The position numbers were made by a program, and so were the translations under genes. Shown one piece after another: positions 22,280 to 34,599 of a stretch of 64,000 nt of DNA. The DNA comes from Amorphophallus konjac (taxonomy: Eukaryota > Streptophyta > Magnoliopsida > Alismatales > Araceae). Each line of letters opens with the position of its first letter. Positions within the stretch are counted from its first letter, which is position 1. The stretch is taken from positions 146,204,064 to 146,268,063 of the forward strand of contig CM040126.1 in assembly GCA_022559845.1 (NCBI GenBank), given 5' to 3'. The notes below the pieces were generated by a model. The model was not told the origin of the DNA and made no database searches. It worked only from the letters and a program-made list of their open reading frames with translations.

Positions 22280-22345
22280 GTGAGCTAATCTTTCCCTATC
22301 TCTGTATTAACGTGCAGTGAATTTGGAGGACCAAATTCTTTACGT

Positions 22346-22354
22346 GGGGGAGGG
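22346..22354 (+). promoter_or_regulatory. Tekay(+) polypurine tract
   Basis: GGGGGAGGG directly before the 3' LTR. The identical nine bases precede the LTR of the minus-strand Tekay copy. Confidence 0.85.
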
Positions 22355-25300
22355 TGTAATACCCCAAATTCTTCTAGATATTTGATTAGAAATTTATTTG
22401 AATTTAATTAGAAATTTATTGAATTTATTTTAACTTATGGGAATTAATTCGAAATTAATTAGATTAATTCTTTAATAAATAGAATAAGTCACATTTTGAC
22501 TATTTTATAAAAATCTATAAAAATCATATTCTTATAGAATCAATTGCGTTTAACAATTTTGTCTTCTATGACTAAGCCTAATAAAATCATTAACTAGGCC
22601 GAATCAGTGGTATTAGTCAAACTTTCACACTTACCTAACCAAATTCATGCTCAATAGTAACCACCACCTCAAAACATAAAATTTGAGCTCATTTCTCAAC
22701 CAAATTAAGTGATTCTAGGGGCAAATGAAAGGTATTAAAGAGAGGATCATTTCCCCTCTCATAATGCCATGAAATTTTGAGCTTATGGGGAGCATTTGGT
22801 CGCGCATGGGCTAGGTCAACTTTGGCAGCGGCGGTTTGAACACTCCACTTCAAGGGTTGATTTCTCCCTTCCTGGAAGGATCCAGAACATGTATAAGTTA
22901 TTAAAAGAAAGCCCCATGTGTCTATTTTCATTTGGTAGCATTGGTGTTCGCAGAGGATTCCGATCTAGAGGGATCTCTCGCGTTTATTGGAGGAGTGTCC
23001 GAGTTCGTGGGTTTTTCTTTTGCCCTCTTTGTTCCTTCGATTAAGGTAGGTACCCTAGACCAAAATCTACATATGAGTATACCATTTTGATACTCTCGGA
23101 GAGCTCTTTCCATTGGTAGTAAAAGCCCCAAATTCTATTAGGTGTGGAGCGAGATCTCGTGGAAATAGTGAAGGGCTATCAAACGGGCGTTCTTTGTTCT
23201 AACTTCAAAATCTCTCTTCGATTGAGGTATGTTATAACAGACCAGACTCTAATTAACATATATGATTGTAATCAACAGCATGTTAGCTTTCATTTGGTGT
23301 AGAAAGCCCTAAATTTTATGCATCATGTTTAGAGAATTTCTGATTTGAGTAAGAGCATGTCTAGACGTGGTTTATGATGTATTGTTTTGAGTTAAATCAT
23401 GATTTCGAGTTATTAATCTTGATACCCATATAGCATGTCATATATGGTTGGAATCAGCGTCGAGTAAGCTTTCTTTTGATATAGAAAGCCCCAATTTTTA
23501 TAGACCATGCTTAGAGAATTTCGTGTTTGATTAGAAGCATGTTAAGACTAGGTTTTTAAGTGTTCTTCCTAGATAGGTTGTGATTTCGATTGGTTTTCCG
23601 GTGAATTTAGGGTTCCAAACCCTTGTATTATGACCCTAATATGTCCATCAAGAACCTAGGTGCATGGGGTTAAGATCTCAATCCAATTAGACCCCAATTG
23701 GGTGAGTTTTTTCTATTTTACGGAAGTCACGTTCGCGTCTGCGAACGTAGGGGTCGACCCATTGGGTCGACCCATACACCCCGGGGGTCGACCCATTGGG
23801 TCGATCCATACACACACAGGAGTCTGTCCGTGCGAGGGTTGACCCAATGGGTTGACCCACACGCTGGCAGACCCCTGGTTTTCCAGGGGTCGACCCAATG
23901 GGTCAACCCATTTACTGACAGCCCTGGTGGGCTTGTTTTCGACCCGAGGATCGATCCGGACCATGAGGGGATCGACCCATTCAAGCCTAGTCCAATTGAA
24001 AACCATATTTTGAGGAACCAATGACCCATACATGCAACCCATTGATCTCAAATTAAGCCCGGCGTTCCTCAATCCAAAATTGAAGAACAAAGTGTATAAA
24101 CCATCCCGATTACTATCTCCACTTCAAAGCACACAAATGGTTAATTAGAAACCCATATAATAAAATGGTAATTTTGAAAGTAAATTGCTGTCTTGTGTTA
24201 CTGTCTATTGTCATTATTGGCTTGTTCTAGTATCTTGAGTTACCATCTTGTAATTAACTTATCTCTTGAATTGAGATTTATAATAATTCATGAATCAAGG
24301 TATTTTTAAATGGCTGTTAGGAAATCAATTAAAAGCCCTTATACCCCGGTAGAATAGACTAATAGCATACTAACAATCTATATGGCATTACAGCCATTAA
24401 ACCTAAATTATTGTCCCTTAGTGTGATTCTACCCGGACACTCTATCCGGCAAGTTAGAATCCGCCATTTTGAGACCCGTATGACCCGACTACGACCTAGA
24501 AATTGTGACCAAATCACTGAGTTATAAGTCACGGATCAACTTGGACTAATCAGCACATGAGTAGCTCATAGTTGACCGCTTGTCTCCATGAACGGTCTAG
24601 TATAGTCCGTATAAGTATCGTAATTGTGTCTTAAGGTCACGTACTGCTTACTTACATGAACGGCACTGTCAACTGTTCATTCGTGACCTCGTGGACTGAG
24701 ATTTGGTCCAGTTCTTGTCATATGGCCAGTAGTAGCCGTATGTCCTGTCAAACGGCCCAGAAGTGACCGTATACCGAGTTTTTAAGTTAATGACTCCAAG
24801 GACAGGTAGTCCTTTAAATCTTGAACTTCTGACAGAAATTCCTCTGATTAAATTGGCCATTTAACTTGACTGAATGTCTAGACAACGTGGGATCTTGGAT
24901 CCAATAAATCAATGCCAATGCATCATAAGGGCCCGGTCTGGTCCTGGGGAGAGCGCCCGAAAAATTATTGAGCCCATGGGATGTTATAATGACATGGTGA
25001 GGTATTGCACCGAGTGCATGACTAGTGTGACGTCTATGACATGAAAGTCTCTTGTTACTCTTGTTACTTGATCGTGCTTAAAATGATGTTTAAATTACTT
25101 GCTTGTTGGTCAATTCTCTATTACTATATCCTGTTGTAAATTCTTGTACTTGTTATCTTGTTAATTCTTGTCATCATATATTCTTGACCTTGCAAGATCT
25201 TTTATTACGTTGTTTCATTGTATCGTCATTTATTTCTTTTATTAGCATGGCATATGAAAATGTAATTAAATTGTTAATCACGTAAACTTGCCTGTTATTT

Positions 25301-25676
25301 CCTATTGAGCGTCGGCTCATAGTTGTTGTTTCCCCCCTTTCCAGGCTGTTCAGGTGGTGATGCGCATACCGATGGGGAGGGGCAGGAGTGATATCTTTGA
25401 GTGCACCAGTTCTAGAGTTGGAGTTGGCATAGTTATTCTCCTTGTAGTTGTGCCTTAGAGTGTGTTTAGTCTTAGTTATGATATTATTGATTGAGTTGTT
25501 ATTGTCTCAGTTTGTATTAAGTTGGTTTAAGGATATTGTACTAGATTTGGAATATTTCATGATCAATAAGTTATCTCTTTTCTTAGCACCTGTGTAATTA
25601 TTTAGTTTAGAATATTTATATGATTTCTAGCTAGTTTCTAACTGTACGACCCGATATTCCACGTCGGGGCATGACA
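22355..25676 (+). repeat. Tekay(+) 3' LTR, 3322 bp
   Basis: It begins TGTAATACCCCAAATTC and ends GGGGCATGACA, with TGT..ACA ends. It contains a GGTAGGT near 23044-23052, a cluster of GGGTCGACCC palindromes (23752-23990) and a GAGCGTCGGCTCA block near 25308 that has counterparts in the other Tekay LTRs. No gene is visible. The next five bases (GATGT) should be its target duplication. Confidence 0.88.
23752..23990. repeat. Palindrome array in the Tekay(+) LTR (GGGTCGACCC units)
   Basis: About seven units of GGGTYGACCCA or TGGGTCGACCC, often paired around ATT or AAT to form a larger inverted repeat (such as GGGTCGACCCATTGGGTCGA), spaced about 25-45 bases. See the related arrays in three other Tekay LTRs. 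Confidence 0.8.
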
Positions 25677-25979
25677 GATGTAATTCACGAGTCATCACGA
25701 CCATCCCCTTAAAATGGAAACTCAAGGGAGGCCACTCACATGCGGGGGAACCCCACCCCACTCGCCCCGATACACGGTGACTCGATCAAACGTAACACAA
25801 AACCCGAAATACGCATGCCTATGGGCACGCTAATTGAGGTAACACGGCCCCTCCCGACACCCCAGAAACATGAATACGGAACCCACAGGGTGTCCGAAAC
25901 ACTCCCGAGGCCATAGGTCGGTCATTGGGTCTCAACCGGACCGATCGGGACTTAAAACAAGCGAAAATATAGCATTCCA

Positions 25980-26120
25980 ATCGACCAGGCCCCTGGGGTC
26001 TGTCGACCTGACAGGGTCGGTCGACCGGCCCAGGGTGGTCGGTCGACCAGACCGACACTGCCCTACGGGCGACCGCCGATCGACCGGCCCATCCGGTCCG
26101 GTCGACCAGTCACGGCGGAA
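25980..26120. repeat. Palindrome array in the outer Tekay LTR (GGTCGACC units)
   Basis: GTCGACC/GGTCGAC occurs about six times in 140 bases, several times doubled as GGTCGGTCGACC. The unit differs in sequence from the arrays in the other LTRs but lies in a similar position. Confidence 0.7.
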
Positions 26121-26580
26121 AATCGGCCAAACCCTAATCTCCAGGCCCGATTCCACGCCCCATTCGATTCCGATCGAAGGGGAAAATATCCACAATGATA
26201 ATATCGACCTTCCATACTCCGGAAGGGGTCAAAACAACACCCAAACGGCTTGAAACGGGCAATTCTACCGAATTAACCCTAAATGAGTAACCGGGGTTCC
26301 AGGGCTCGAACCGGCCCCAAATGACAACCAATCAACACGAAATCAGCGAATCTAGAATGCTGACATTCGAGGGGTTCGATTGATACCAACTGATCTAAAA
26401 ACTATTGCCATTTTTCGGCAAACCCTACGAACACCCCAAAAGCATGATTTTCCCAAACCTGAAGGAAACCCACTCGTATGCTCACCGAACAACATAAAAC
26501 TACATGGAAACGTTGAGGAGAAGTAGGTGATCCGTATCCCTACCTCCACCAAAGAAACTGTGCGCCGAAGCGACTAAACC

Positions 26581-26585
26581 GCGCC
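26581..26585. repeat. Target-site duplication of the solo LTR, left copy
   Basis: GCGCC, identical to the five bases at 29559-29563 on the other side. Confidence 0.9.
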
Positions 26586-27603
26586 TGTCACATCCCGAAC
26601 CGATAGCAGCGGGAAGCGGTGCTCAGAACGTGGCAGCGAAACAGTCATGATAATAGAGCAGAAAATAAATAAGCACAATAAATAAATATTCGAACACACA
26701 GAGGCCATTAATTTGAGAAAAAATACTTTTATTAATATTTGGGAATTTAAATACAATGTGGACTCAATTATTGCAATAATAGACTCAATAAAAGAAATAA
26801 AGAAGAGGAAAACGATAGCAGACGACTATACTATCAGACTCAATAAATAAAAGACTTGGGTCTCAAGACACCAAGTTCACTCGATCACGTTGACCCGGTC
26901 CCAATTGCAAGCGTTCCATCTACCGCGTTACCTGAAAAGGGTTGGAAAGTAGGGGTGAGCAAGAAGCTCAGTAGGAATTACACTCTATCATCAGGCATAG
27001 TTTAAGTAATTAACCATTTCATGAATGCATGAATAACGCGAGGAAACAATTAAGCATGATAACAAGATAACTAGCACGATAAAGATTGCAAGACACGATA
27101 GCAAGAGCAAGTAATCAGAACTTTAAGTGAATGGCCATATATCAAGTCAAGTCAAGTCAAGTCATGCAAGCAAGTGCTTCATGCTTTCAAGCATGAATAG
27201 CAAGTTCACGAGAATGTGGAATGTCGTAGACCCAACACGCTAGATAGTACCGGTGCCAAATACCACACCTAGTCATTCACCTCCCCGGGGATCAAGTACT
27301 TTTCAGGTGCGCCTCCCAGGACCAGACTGGGCCCTTTAATGTGTTTGCCTTGGCATTGATTTTGATTGGATCATAGATCCATGAAATCTAGACATCCACA
27401 ATGTTTAATGTCCAAGAGTTCCAAGGTTTAAGCTCACGAACTTACTTTTAAGATTGAGAGAAATTCTAACATCGTTGGAATGAACATTAGGTAGAGAGAC
27501 AAGGATGCAATCAAGAATCATGCACGATTTCACAGTTCAAGGCCAACCTTGATGACTGCTACACGATAAAAAAACAAGGGAAACATATGAGATATCTTAC
27601 CTG

Positions 27604-27702
27604 TGGCGGTCGATAACTTGGCCGCTACAGGAACGTGACGGTCTGACCTTAGTCCGTTACGCTGACGTGACGGTCCAACCTTAGACCGTTACAGTTCACA
27701 GA
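27604..27702. repeat. Inverted-repeat array in the solo LTR, part 1
   Basis: Units such as GTGACGGTCTGACCTTAGTC followed by CGTTAC, and a near copy at about 27668, form imperfect hairpins with GTGACGG/CCGTTAC arms. Confidence 0.7.
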
Positions 27703-28211
27703 TCAGTCCAGTTTGGACTGACCCAAAACATGATTCAAACCCCATTCATGGGTTCAAGTCTTTGGGGTACAACCTGCCCGACGTCCTGGTGGGAATCCCA
27801 GGCTCACGGGGTCTTACGGAGGTCTCATAATAGTGGTCCTAGTTCGACGGAAGGAATATCCGACGGAGAGTCCCATCTATTACAAGGATTGAGGCTAATA
27901 AACATGGAAACCAAGATGGTGCGGTCAGTCAATCTCACCGGAGTGGCATGACTGTCAAACAATAATGCTAAGATCAAATATATATCTTACATAATTCAGA
28001 ATTTATACAAGTATTAACTATGAGTTTTTATCAAATTCTTCATGATCATTCAACTTAGGATTTTCTAAACATCTTTCATGTAGAACAATGAAAAATTAAG
28101 GTTTATGATCATAATACAATATTAACATCACGTTCTGCCTTGTTTATAAGTCAAGATATCTTACTAACATAGCAAGTTTCTGGTTTTAAGAACGCATAAA
28201 CAAAGTTTAAA

Positions 28212-28430
28212 AACACTGTCAGGAGAACGTGACGGTCTCATGAAGGGGCGTTACAAGCATGTAACGCTCTATAGTAGGTGCGTTACGTACCAGAAAATAA
28301 ATAGATTAAAATTTCAAAAATTTAAAACACAGGGGCATGTGATGGTCTGGCGTGGGGCCGTCAAGCTCATGTGACGGTCTGTCGTGCGGCCGTCAGGCTG
28401 TAACGGCCTCTGAAAGATGCGTCACATGAC
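28212..28430. repeat. Inverted-repeat array in the solo LTR, part 2
   Basis: Four to six units with GTGACGGTC or TGACGGTCT arms facing GGCCGTCA or GCGTTAC, for example TGATGGTCTGGCGTGGGGCC followed by GTCAA. Spacing is about 25-45 bases. Confidence 0.75.
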
Positions 28431-29558
28431 CTGGAACCCGCCGACGATGAACTTCGACATGTTACACTAAAACTTTGATTACTCATGATAGAATGAATAA
28501 AAATTAGGGAAAATACTACCATTCGAAAGAGCATAAAAATTCGTATAAAATAGCATGCTTTGATTTAGATCTAACACAACAAGATTCAATCTTTAACTAA
28601 TAATCATGAAAGTTGCCCTTTTGATACACCTCGGAGTAAAACGTGAAATTCGAACAGCATGATGAACGAAATTGGGCAATTAGGTATCAAACGAAAGAGC
28701 TCATGGAGACGCATAATATGATATTATTAGATTTCTATTTGGCCTGAGAGACACCTACCTTTGCTTGAAGGAAAGAAGGATGAAGAAGAGGGGTCACCGG
28801 AACCCTAGGTACCGCTCCTAGAACACCCAAATTCTCTCCCGTCCGGTCACGATCGGTCACGCCGCCTAATGCTAGTGCAAATAGGGTTCTAGGGTGTCGA
28901 AAGCCTTCTATAAATAAAATCTATAGGGACTCCTAGAGATCGAATTTGGTTGAAGAGTCCTAAGAAGAAACTCCGGCGAAAACTTCGGATAAGGTTCTAA
29001 TCCACCGCTGCCGCCGCCGGTAGAAGCATCTAGACTTAGGGTTACAAAGGGGAAACGAACTCCTAGGGTCTATCTATCAAATGGGCCTGGTTTGGGTTCG
29101 AATGGTTGAGAAATGGGCTCGAATTTGGTCGATTAATGTCGGGCTATCAAGAACAACGATTTTGGCTAAAAACTCCTTAATTCAGCCTAATTAAATTTTT
29201 ATTAGGAGTCGACCCAGTTGACATTATTGTTAAACTCTTCATCCTCTACAAGATATGATTTTTCCATATTTTTAGAATTTAGTCAAAACTTTAGCCTACG
29301 GGTGAAATTCAATTAATTAAATTTATTCTTATTAATTTCAATTCATCGTAGAAAATTCGATTGGGTCTTAGAATATGAAAGTCTTTTTATGATAATTGTA
29401 TAAAATAATTATTGATATAATTTTGGCCACAAAAAATAGATAATATTCTTTAATTAAGAAAATCATTGAAGTCATTAAATAACAAGGAAATATCTTTAAT
29501 TCCAATACATATTTCAAAATTTTTCTTTTATATTTTATTATTTAACCGAGGTGTTACA

Positions 29559-29563
29559 GCGCC
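29559..29563. repeat. Target-site duplication of the solo LTR, right copy
   Basis: GCGCC, a perfect match to 26581-26585. Confidence 0.9.
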
Positions 29564-30087
29564 GAAAACACCAAATCAACGAACCGCACCGTCTCGGAAT
29601 CCACCGAGGGATCGCGCCTCGCCACATTCAAACCGTCGCCCCATTCCGCATCCCGATCACTCCATCGCGTCCTCACCTCGGCCAGCTCCGCAACAGTGTG
29701 CACCCCGCACCGAACCGCCTAGATAGGAGAGAGAAGGAGAGAGAGAAAGAGATGAGAGAAATGAGGGAGGAGAGAGGGTGGGTTAGGTTAAATAGAAAGA
29801 AAATTAGGAATTTTCCTAATTTTTTGAAATTCTAATTTTTGTGTCAAAAATCCCCTAATTCAGAAAAATATGAAAAAAAAATAGTCGAAACGATCCTCTC
29901 AACGAGTACAACGCAACTGCGGCATCCACGAGTCGATGAACTAAGAAATAAACTCACCACAGGGTTCCGTAACTAGTACGAGAGAAAAACCCACGTGGAT
30001 CGTAAAACTCAACTCAAGACCCACAAAAGTGATCCGAAACTCTCCGAAAAGGATCCGAAAGACCCAATAAGAATTCAAGGTATTATA
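29559..30087 (-). repeat. Outer Tekay-type LTR, right segment (minus orientation)
   Basis: It continues the segment that ends at 26585. Its end on the plus strand (GAATTCAAGGTATTATA) resembles the Tekay LTR start TGTAATACC.. on the minus strand, with the terminal ACA changed to ATA. GA-rich sequence (29730-29775) precedes it on plus. No coding region is visible. It appears to be inserted in the SIRE(-) LTR. Confidence 0.55.
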
Positions 30088-30092
30088 GACCT

Positions 30093-30734
30093 TACCTAAC
30101 AACTAGAAGATATATGCACCGACCTTGATAGTCACAAATGCATAGCCCTAACAACGTGCGTCGACCTTGGTGCTTCAACTTGGGCAAGTGCATCGACCTT
30201 AGTCTTCAGTCTTCAACCTGTGCATCGACCTTTGTTCTTGTGTGAACAGTATGTGCATCGTCCTTGCTTCTTCATGAACAGTGATGTGCATCGACCTGTG
30301 TTCTGTGCAGCTTGATGTGCATCGACCTTTGTACTGTAGAACCGGAGGTAGCATCAACCTTGGCTTGTGCTAGCGAAATGTGCTCCAATCTTGATATGGA
30401 CAAAACTGAAATGTGCATCGACCTTAGTTTTCACCAGACTAAAATGTGCAGAATAATATTTTCTTTCTTTTGCCAGGCTCTTTCTTGGTTTCTATGCCTG
30501 CCAACCATTTCTTGATATCTGTGCATGCCTGTTGCCTGGATTTCTATGCACCCTTCTATGTTATCACCTGCCTTGATTTTTGTGCCTCCAGTTGCCTAGA
30601 TTGGTGTGTCATTCTTGACTTCTTACACTTTACTTACAATGACCTGAAATGCAAGAGTGTTTACATCATCAAATGCAAATAGGACTCATCAATGAGTCAT
30701 AGCCAGACATCATCAAAACAACATATATTCAACA
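30093..30734 (-). repeat. SIRE(-) 3' LTR, truncated (start of U3)
   Basis: It ends on plus with ATATATTCAACA next to the PPT. It holds about ten copies of TGTGCATCGACCTT (minus: AAGGTCGATGCACA), a counterpart of the AAGTCTRTACA array in the SIRE(+) LTR. The remaining LTR was separated by the outer Tekay insertion near 30088. Confidence 0.7.
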
Positions 30735-30748
30735 TTCTCCCCCTTTTT
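30735..30748 (-). promoter_or_regulatory. SIRE(-) polypurine tract
   Basis: The minus strand reads AAAAAGGGGGAGAA immediately before the LTR start TGTTGAAT. The SIRE(+) tract at 48656-48669 is AAAAAGGGGGAGAT, and the upstream bases GCCATCATC also match. Confidence 0.88.
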
Positions 30749-33590
30749 GATGATGGCAACTATGAGTCATTATGAATACATTGTAAGTCAAGATGCAAAG
30801 AAATATAATCGAAATATAATCATGAATGGCATTCAAGGCTCTCCCCCTTAGTTAATGATACATATAATTCCATCCCCCTTTGACATCATCAAACAAGCAT
30901 AATAGAGAGAATATATGGCACAGTTAGGAAGGAAGGGAGTAAAGTAGGAAATTATTAGCACAGGATGTACAGACCTTCACAACAAGTCTCATCCCCTGAT
31001 AAAAGATCATGCAGTTATAGCAGGACAACATAGACATGGGGAACAATTATATGCAGGAGATTTAAATATAGCAAGATGATGCGATTTGAAGGCAATTCTA
31101 CACCCATAAAAAAGATTTGGTTTTTAGGTTTTGCAAAATTTTAATAATTTACTGTTTTTTTCGGATTTTTAGGATCTTCAGATTTCAGCTTTTTACTGGT
31201 TTTTTTGTTTTTCAGATTTTTGTGATTTTCTATGCAATGCATGGAGATGGAAAATGCACACTAACCATATGCTGGATGAGCTGAGGCCAATTTTGTTGGA
31301 GCAATGAAGCAAGAAGATCCCAATTATTCTTAATGGCAGATGCCAGAACAGCTAGACCATAGTCTGGTTGTAAAGGGTCGACACTTGGAAAATTATTTTC
31401 AGGCAAGGAATCCAAGAACAGATAAGATGAGGGATCCTCATCCTAAAGCCAAGTTCACAAATACAGAGTTACAGATTTTTCAGAATATCCAATTATTGAA
31501 CTCTAGTGACAATGCCCGTAAGTTCATATTGGTTTAAGACGCATGAATTCTAAGCATTTCAATAAACATACTTGAAAAACATTTGCAATCAGATTTAATA
31601 GAAGTTAACCAGAATGACATACTTAAGCCAGGCTAACCTCCTTTGATCTTACTCATTCTATTCCATTAGCTCTCTTGAGAGAAATTGCAAGAAGTGTTGA
31701 GGATAAAACAATCAGACATTTCTGATTTTATCTAAGAGCACCACAAATTCAGATTTTTCTATTATAGATCATTGTTGGAAGCCAATTGTTAAACCTTTTA
31801 CAAGCAAACAAGTGCAACATGCACCTTTTGACATGAGAGTGCACGTTGATTAGACGCCGGCACCCCCAGTTACTCAGTGTAGCTCACCATTCTGCCTTAG
31901 TCAGAACGGAGGTAGCATGGCACTTCATGACATTGTCCTTTCCACTTCTTTAGTGAAGGAACTCAGTTTCTCAGTGAAACCAATGCCATTGCTCTGCCTT
32001 GATTTTTCTTTCATATCTCAGAAGAGTTAACAAAGGCATTTCATGACATATCTTACCTCATTTCTTTTATTAGGAGATATATTTCTCAGTGAACCAGTGT
32101 CATTGCTCTGAGATAATTAGCTCTTCTCAATTCCAGCAAATCAGATTGTTTAAAGACAATACTTAGCTGAAGTTTCTCAATCAGGAAAGCCCTTTGTATT
32201 AACGATAAACTTTCAGATGCCGGAGGGTAAAGTAAGTTAAAAACATGAAAAGCTGGTTTAAGTCTATTAAGTCTGAGTGCAGCCAATTTCAAGATAATTA
32301 AACTCAAAAGCTCACGAAATCATTAATTTTAAACTAATAGCTTTCATGGTTAGGACAGTCATAAAGCTCCATAAAAGAAGATTCTTCTAGAAGATCTACT
32401 CTGATAAATGAATTCAATAGACTGGGAATCCTCTAAGACGTTCAAGTCATTCAAGGAATTCTGGAAACATTCAACTGATGGTTCAAGGAATGGTAGATTC
32501 CAGACAATCCAAAGGACAGATGTGTAGAATAAGAATGGATAGAGAATACTCCCCCTGAGAATATGTAATCTGCAAAGAGAATTTCAAGAAGGGGCAATAT
32601 CCAAGAATGTTAATTTGATGCCCATGATAACTCCCCCTCACTTTATGCATGAATTTCTGAATGTCTTAGTGAGACTCACAGAGGGGGTAGAGAATTGAGA
32701 GTGAACACTCCCCCTGAGTTTAGGCATAGAGCTCACATGAGAATTGGTGAGATATGACCATCGGATGCAAGAAAGTGTCGGCACTTGCACTGGTTGGTGT
32801 CGACACCCTGAGCTCAGGCAGAAGGTGATTTTCAAACGATGAAGTTTTGATGTTGACTCCCCCTCAACACGAGCATGGGTTTACAATGAGTAGGTGGCCT
32901 ATGACTTATATGACTACACAATGCACTGGAAATGCTACCAATTGATTAAGCATTCTTGCGACCCTTAACCATGATATGCATTGGAATGCCACTGCACTCT
33001 AGATTAAGATGCAAACTCATAGTCCCCCCCTTTGTCCAACGCTAATGGAGATGAAGACAGATAAACAAAGTGATGTGTTTCCATTAAAATGCAGCCATGG
33101 AAAGATATCATCAAAAATAATAGTCAATTGATGCTAAGCAGGACGTTCATATGGCTGCCAAAGTGGAAGAGGTACAGGTTTGCAAGCAACTTAACATTAT
33201 ATCAAATCACTCATCATAGCAGATTCAGGCATATGAAAACCAAAAGTTTTAGTACTAGGTGGAGAACGTAGATCTGAGGATCACCTCACACAAGGTGTAG
33301 TCTTCTAGATAGGCTTGGCCCATCAATCCAACATACAACTTTTGATATACCAGAACTTTAGACCAAGTGTTAATTGAATACCATTCAAGCATCAGATGTT
33401 CATTTTCAAAGATCATGGTTCAACAATTCAGTGAGACATGATCAGCTTGCAGGACTTATTGAAAGAAAAATAGACATATAATGCAAAGACTACAATGCAA
33501 GCCTACTATGCAAGAGATTGAACATTAATAAAAAGTCTATTTACATATATGTGCCTTGAGTATTTATTTTGTGATTGAACTTCACTCAGC
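30749..33590 (-). other. SIRE(-) non-coding 3' region
   Basis: No reliable coding region. It shares blocks with 46819-48669 of SIRE(+), for example the minus-strand equivalent of ACTGGGGGT..GCGTCT near 31855-31880. At least seven further PPT-like runs (CTCCCCC on plus) occur near 30842, 30874, 32550, 32630, 32710, 32860 and 33025. No envelope-like frame is visible. Confidence 0.65.
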
Positions 33591-34450
33591 TCCAAGGCAC
33601 CTGCAACCACAAATCTCATTTTGAATTTTGTGGTATCCAAGCTTGCTTGGGTCCTTGCGGGTTAGCACTATGTGTAGTGTTCAGATCTCTCTTTCTTAAT
33701 GCTATCAAGTCATCTTCCCTCATAGTATGGCAGTCACACATTTCATGCCCAATTCTCTCATAGTAAAAATAGTGAACAAATGATTTGGTATTTCTTTTAT
33801 GTGCATGTGCATGTGCATGTGCATTAGGCCTTTGTGGGTGAGCAGAGAAATTACCCCTTTTGGCATGAGCGGGGGTTCTACCTTACAAATGCCAACAGTC
33901 TTTGACTATATGACCAATCTTTCCACAGTGAAAATAGCACACAGATGGTTTGATATTCTTCCTATGTGCATGTGCATCAGATTTTTGTGGGTGAGTATGG
34001 ATGCCAACGTGTTGAGCATAAGATTGAGTCCTACCTTGTAGATGCCAATAGTCACGGACAGTGTGGCCAATTTTGCCACAGTGGAAGCAGCACGGAAGAA
34101 GGTTTCTTCTGACAGCCCTTGAAGGTGCCAACCTATCCAGATGGGTGTATTAACGCGCGGGGTCATAACTGGGATTGTGAGCATGAGTGTGTAGAGAATG
34201 CTTTCTCCCAGTGTTGACCTTCCCTTTGGCATAGCATTCTGCATTGTATCCTTTGCTCTTACCTGCTCTAAGTTCATCATTCTTCAAGATGAGGCAGTTA
34301 TGCATAGTGTGACCGTGTCTACCATAATAAAAACAGTGAGCATTCATTTTATAAGAAGCATGGTGCATGGCAATATGTTTCCCATCATGCATATCAGAAT
34401 TATTTTTCTGTTTTTGTTTGGAGGCTTTCTTTTTCAGACCTAGGTTCTAT
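33590..34450 (-). pseudogene. SIRE(-) gag C-terminal part with repeated zinc knuckles
   Basis: Minus-strand frames show four knuckle-like units: CFYYGRHGHTMHNC (about 34300-34340), CFHCGKIGHTVRDY (about 34060-34100), YFHCGKIGHIVKDC (about 33890-33940) and HYFYYERIGHEMCDC (about 33740-33790). Between them are His-rich stretches (AHAHRKN, HAHAHAHKRN). Only some keep all of C..C..H..C. The end, GPKQAWIPQNSK near 33610-33650, corresponds to the gag-protease boundary of SIRE elements, after which pol is absent. Frameshifts separate the units. Confidence 0.65.
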
Positions 34451-34599
34451 TTTTGGTTTTCCTGAACAGGGCCTAGTTGTTGAGCTTCAGGATTGGCAGG
34501 TTGTGTTGGAGGAGTATTGGAGGTGCTGGCCACATTGAAGCTGGAAACAAAAGAAGTAGTGATATTATTTCCAATGGATTTCTTATTTATTGGAGCATA

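Larger units (their letters stand above)
19158..25676 (+). mobile_element. Tekay-type chromovirus on the plus strand, Tekay(+); right part
   Basis: Protease end, RT, RNase H, integrase, chromodomain, polypurine tract and the 3' LTR are present. The 5' LTR, gag and protease start are missing here because Tat-1 is inserted in the protease codons; they should continue left of base 1. The first retained codons read [15 protein letters not shown]. The bases 19158-19162 (AAGGA) are the expected Tat-1 target duplication. The GGGGGAGGG tract and LTR start TGTAATACCCC are typical of the Tekay/Del group. Confidence 0.88.
25677..26585 (-). repeat. Outer Tekay-type LTR, left segment (minus orientation)
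   Basis: This segment and 29559-30087 form one broken LTR once the solo LTR between them is removed. It has a GGTCGACCGGCC-type palindrome cluster (25980-26120) and, on the minus strand, a GGTAGGG near 26540 like the GGTAGGT of the other Tekay LTRs. Its U5 end is not seen because Tekay(+) was inserted at 25676/25677. No coding region is visible. Confidence 0.6.
26586..29558 (-). mobile_element. Solo LTR of a Tekay-type element, 2973 bp
   Basis: On the plus strand it runs TGTCACATCCCG to GAGGTGTTACA. Perfect GCGCC duplications flank it (26581-26585, 29559-29563) and there is no internal domain, so it arose by recombination between two LTRs. Landmarks shared with other Tekay LTRs on the minus strand are GGTAGGT near 28757, the GCTCAGTAGGAATTA block near 26970 and two clusters of GTGACGG..CCGTYAC inverted repeats. 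No gene is visible. Confidence 0.93.

Noticed and set aside
23660..24090. Open frames with Gly/Asp/Pro/Thr repeats on both strands
   Set aside because: These are translations of the GGGTCGACCC palindrome array in the Tekay(+) LTR.
30312..30682. Small Cys-rich open frames
   Set aside because: They coincide with the repeated TGTGCATCGACC motif of the SIRE(-) LTR and are repeat artefacts.
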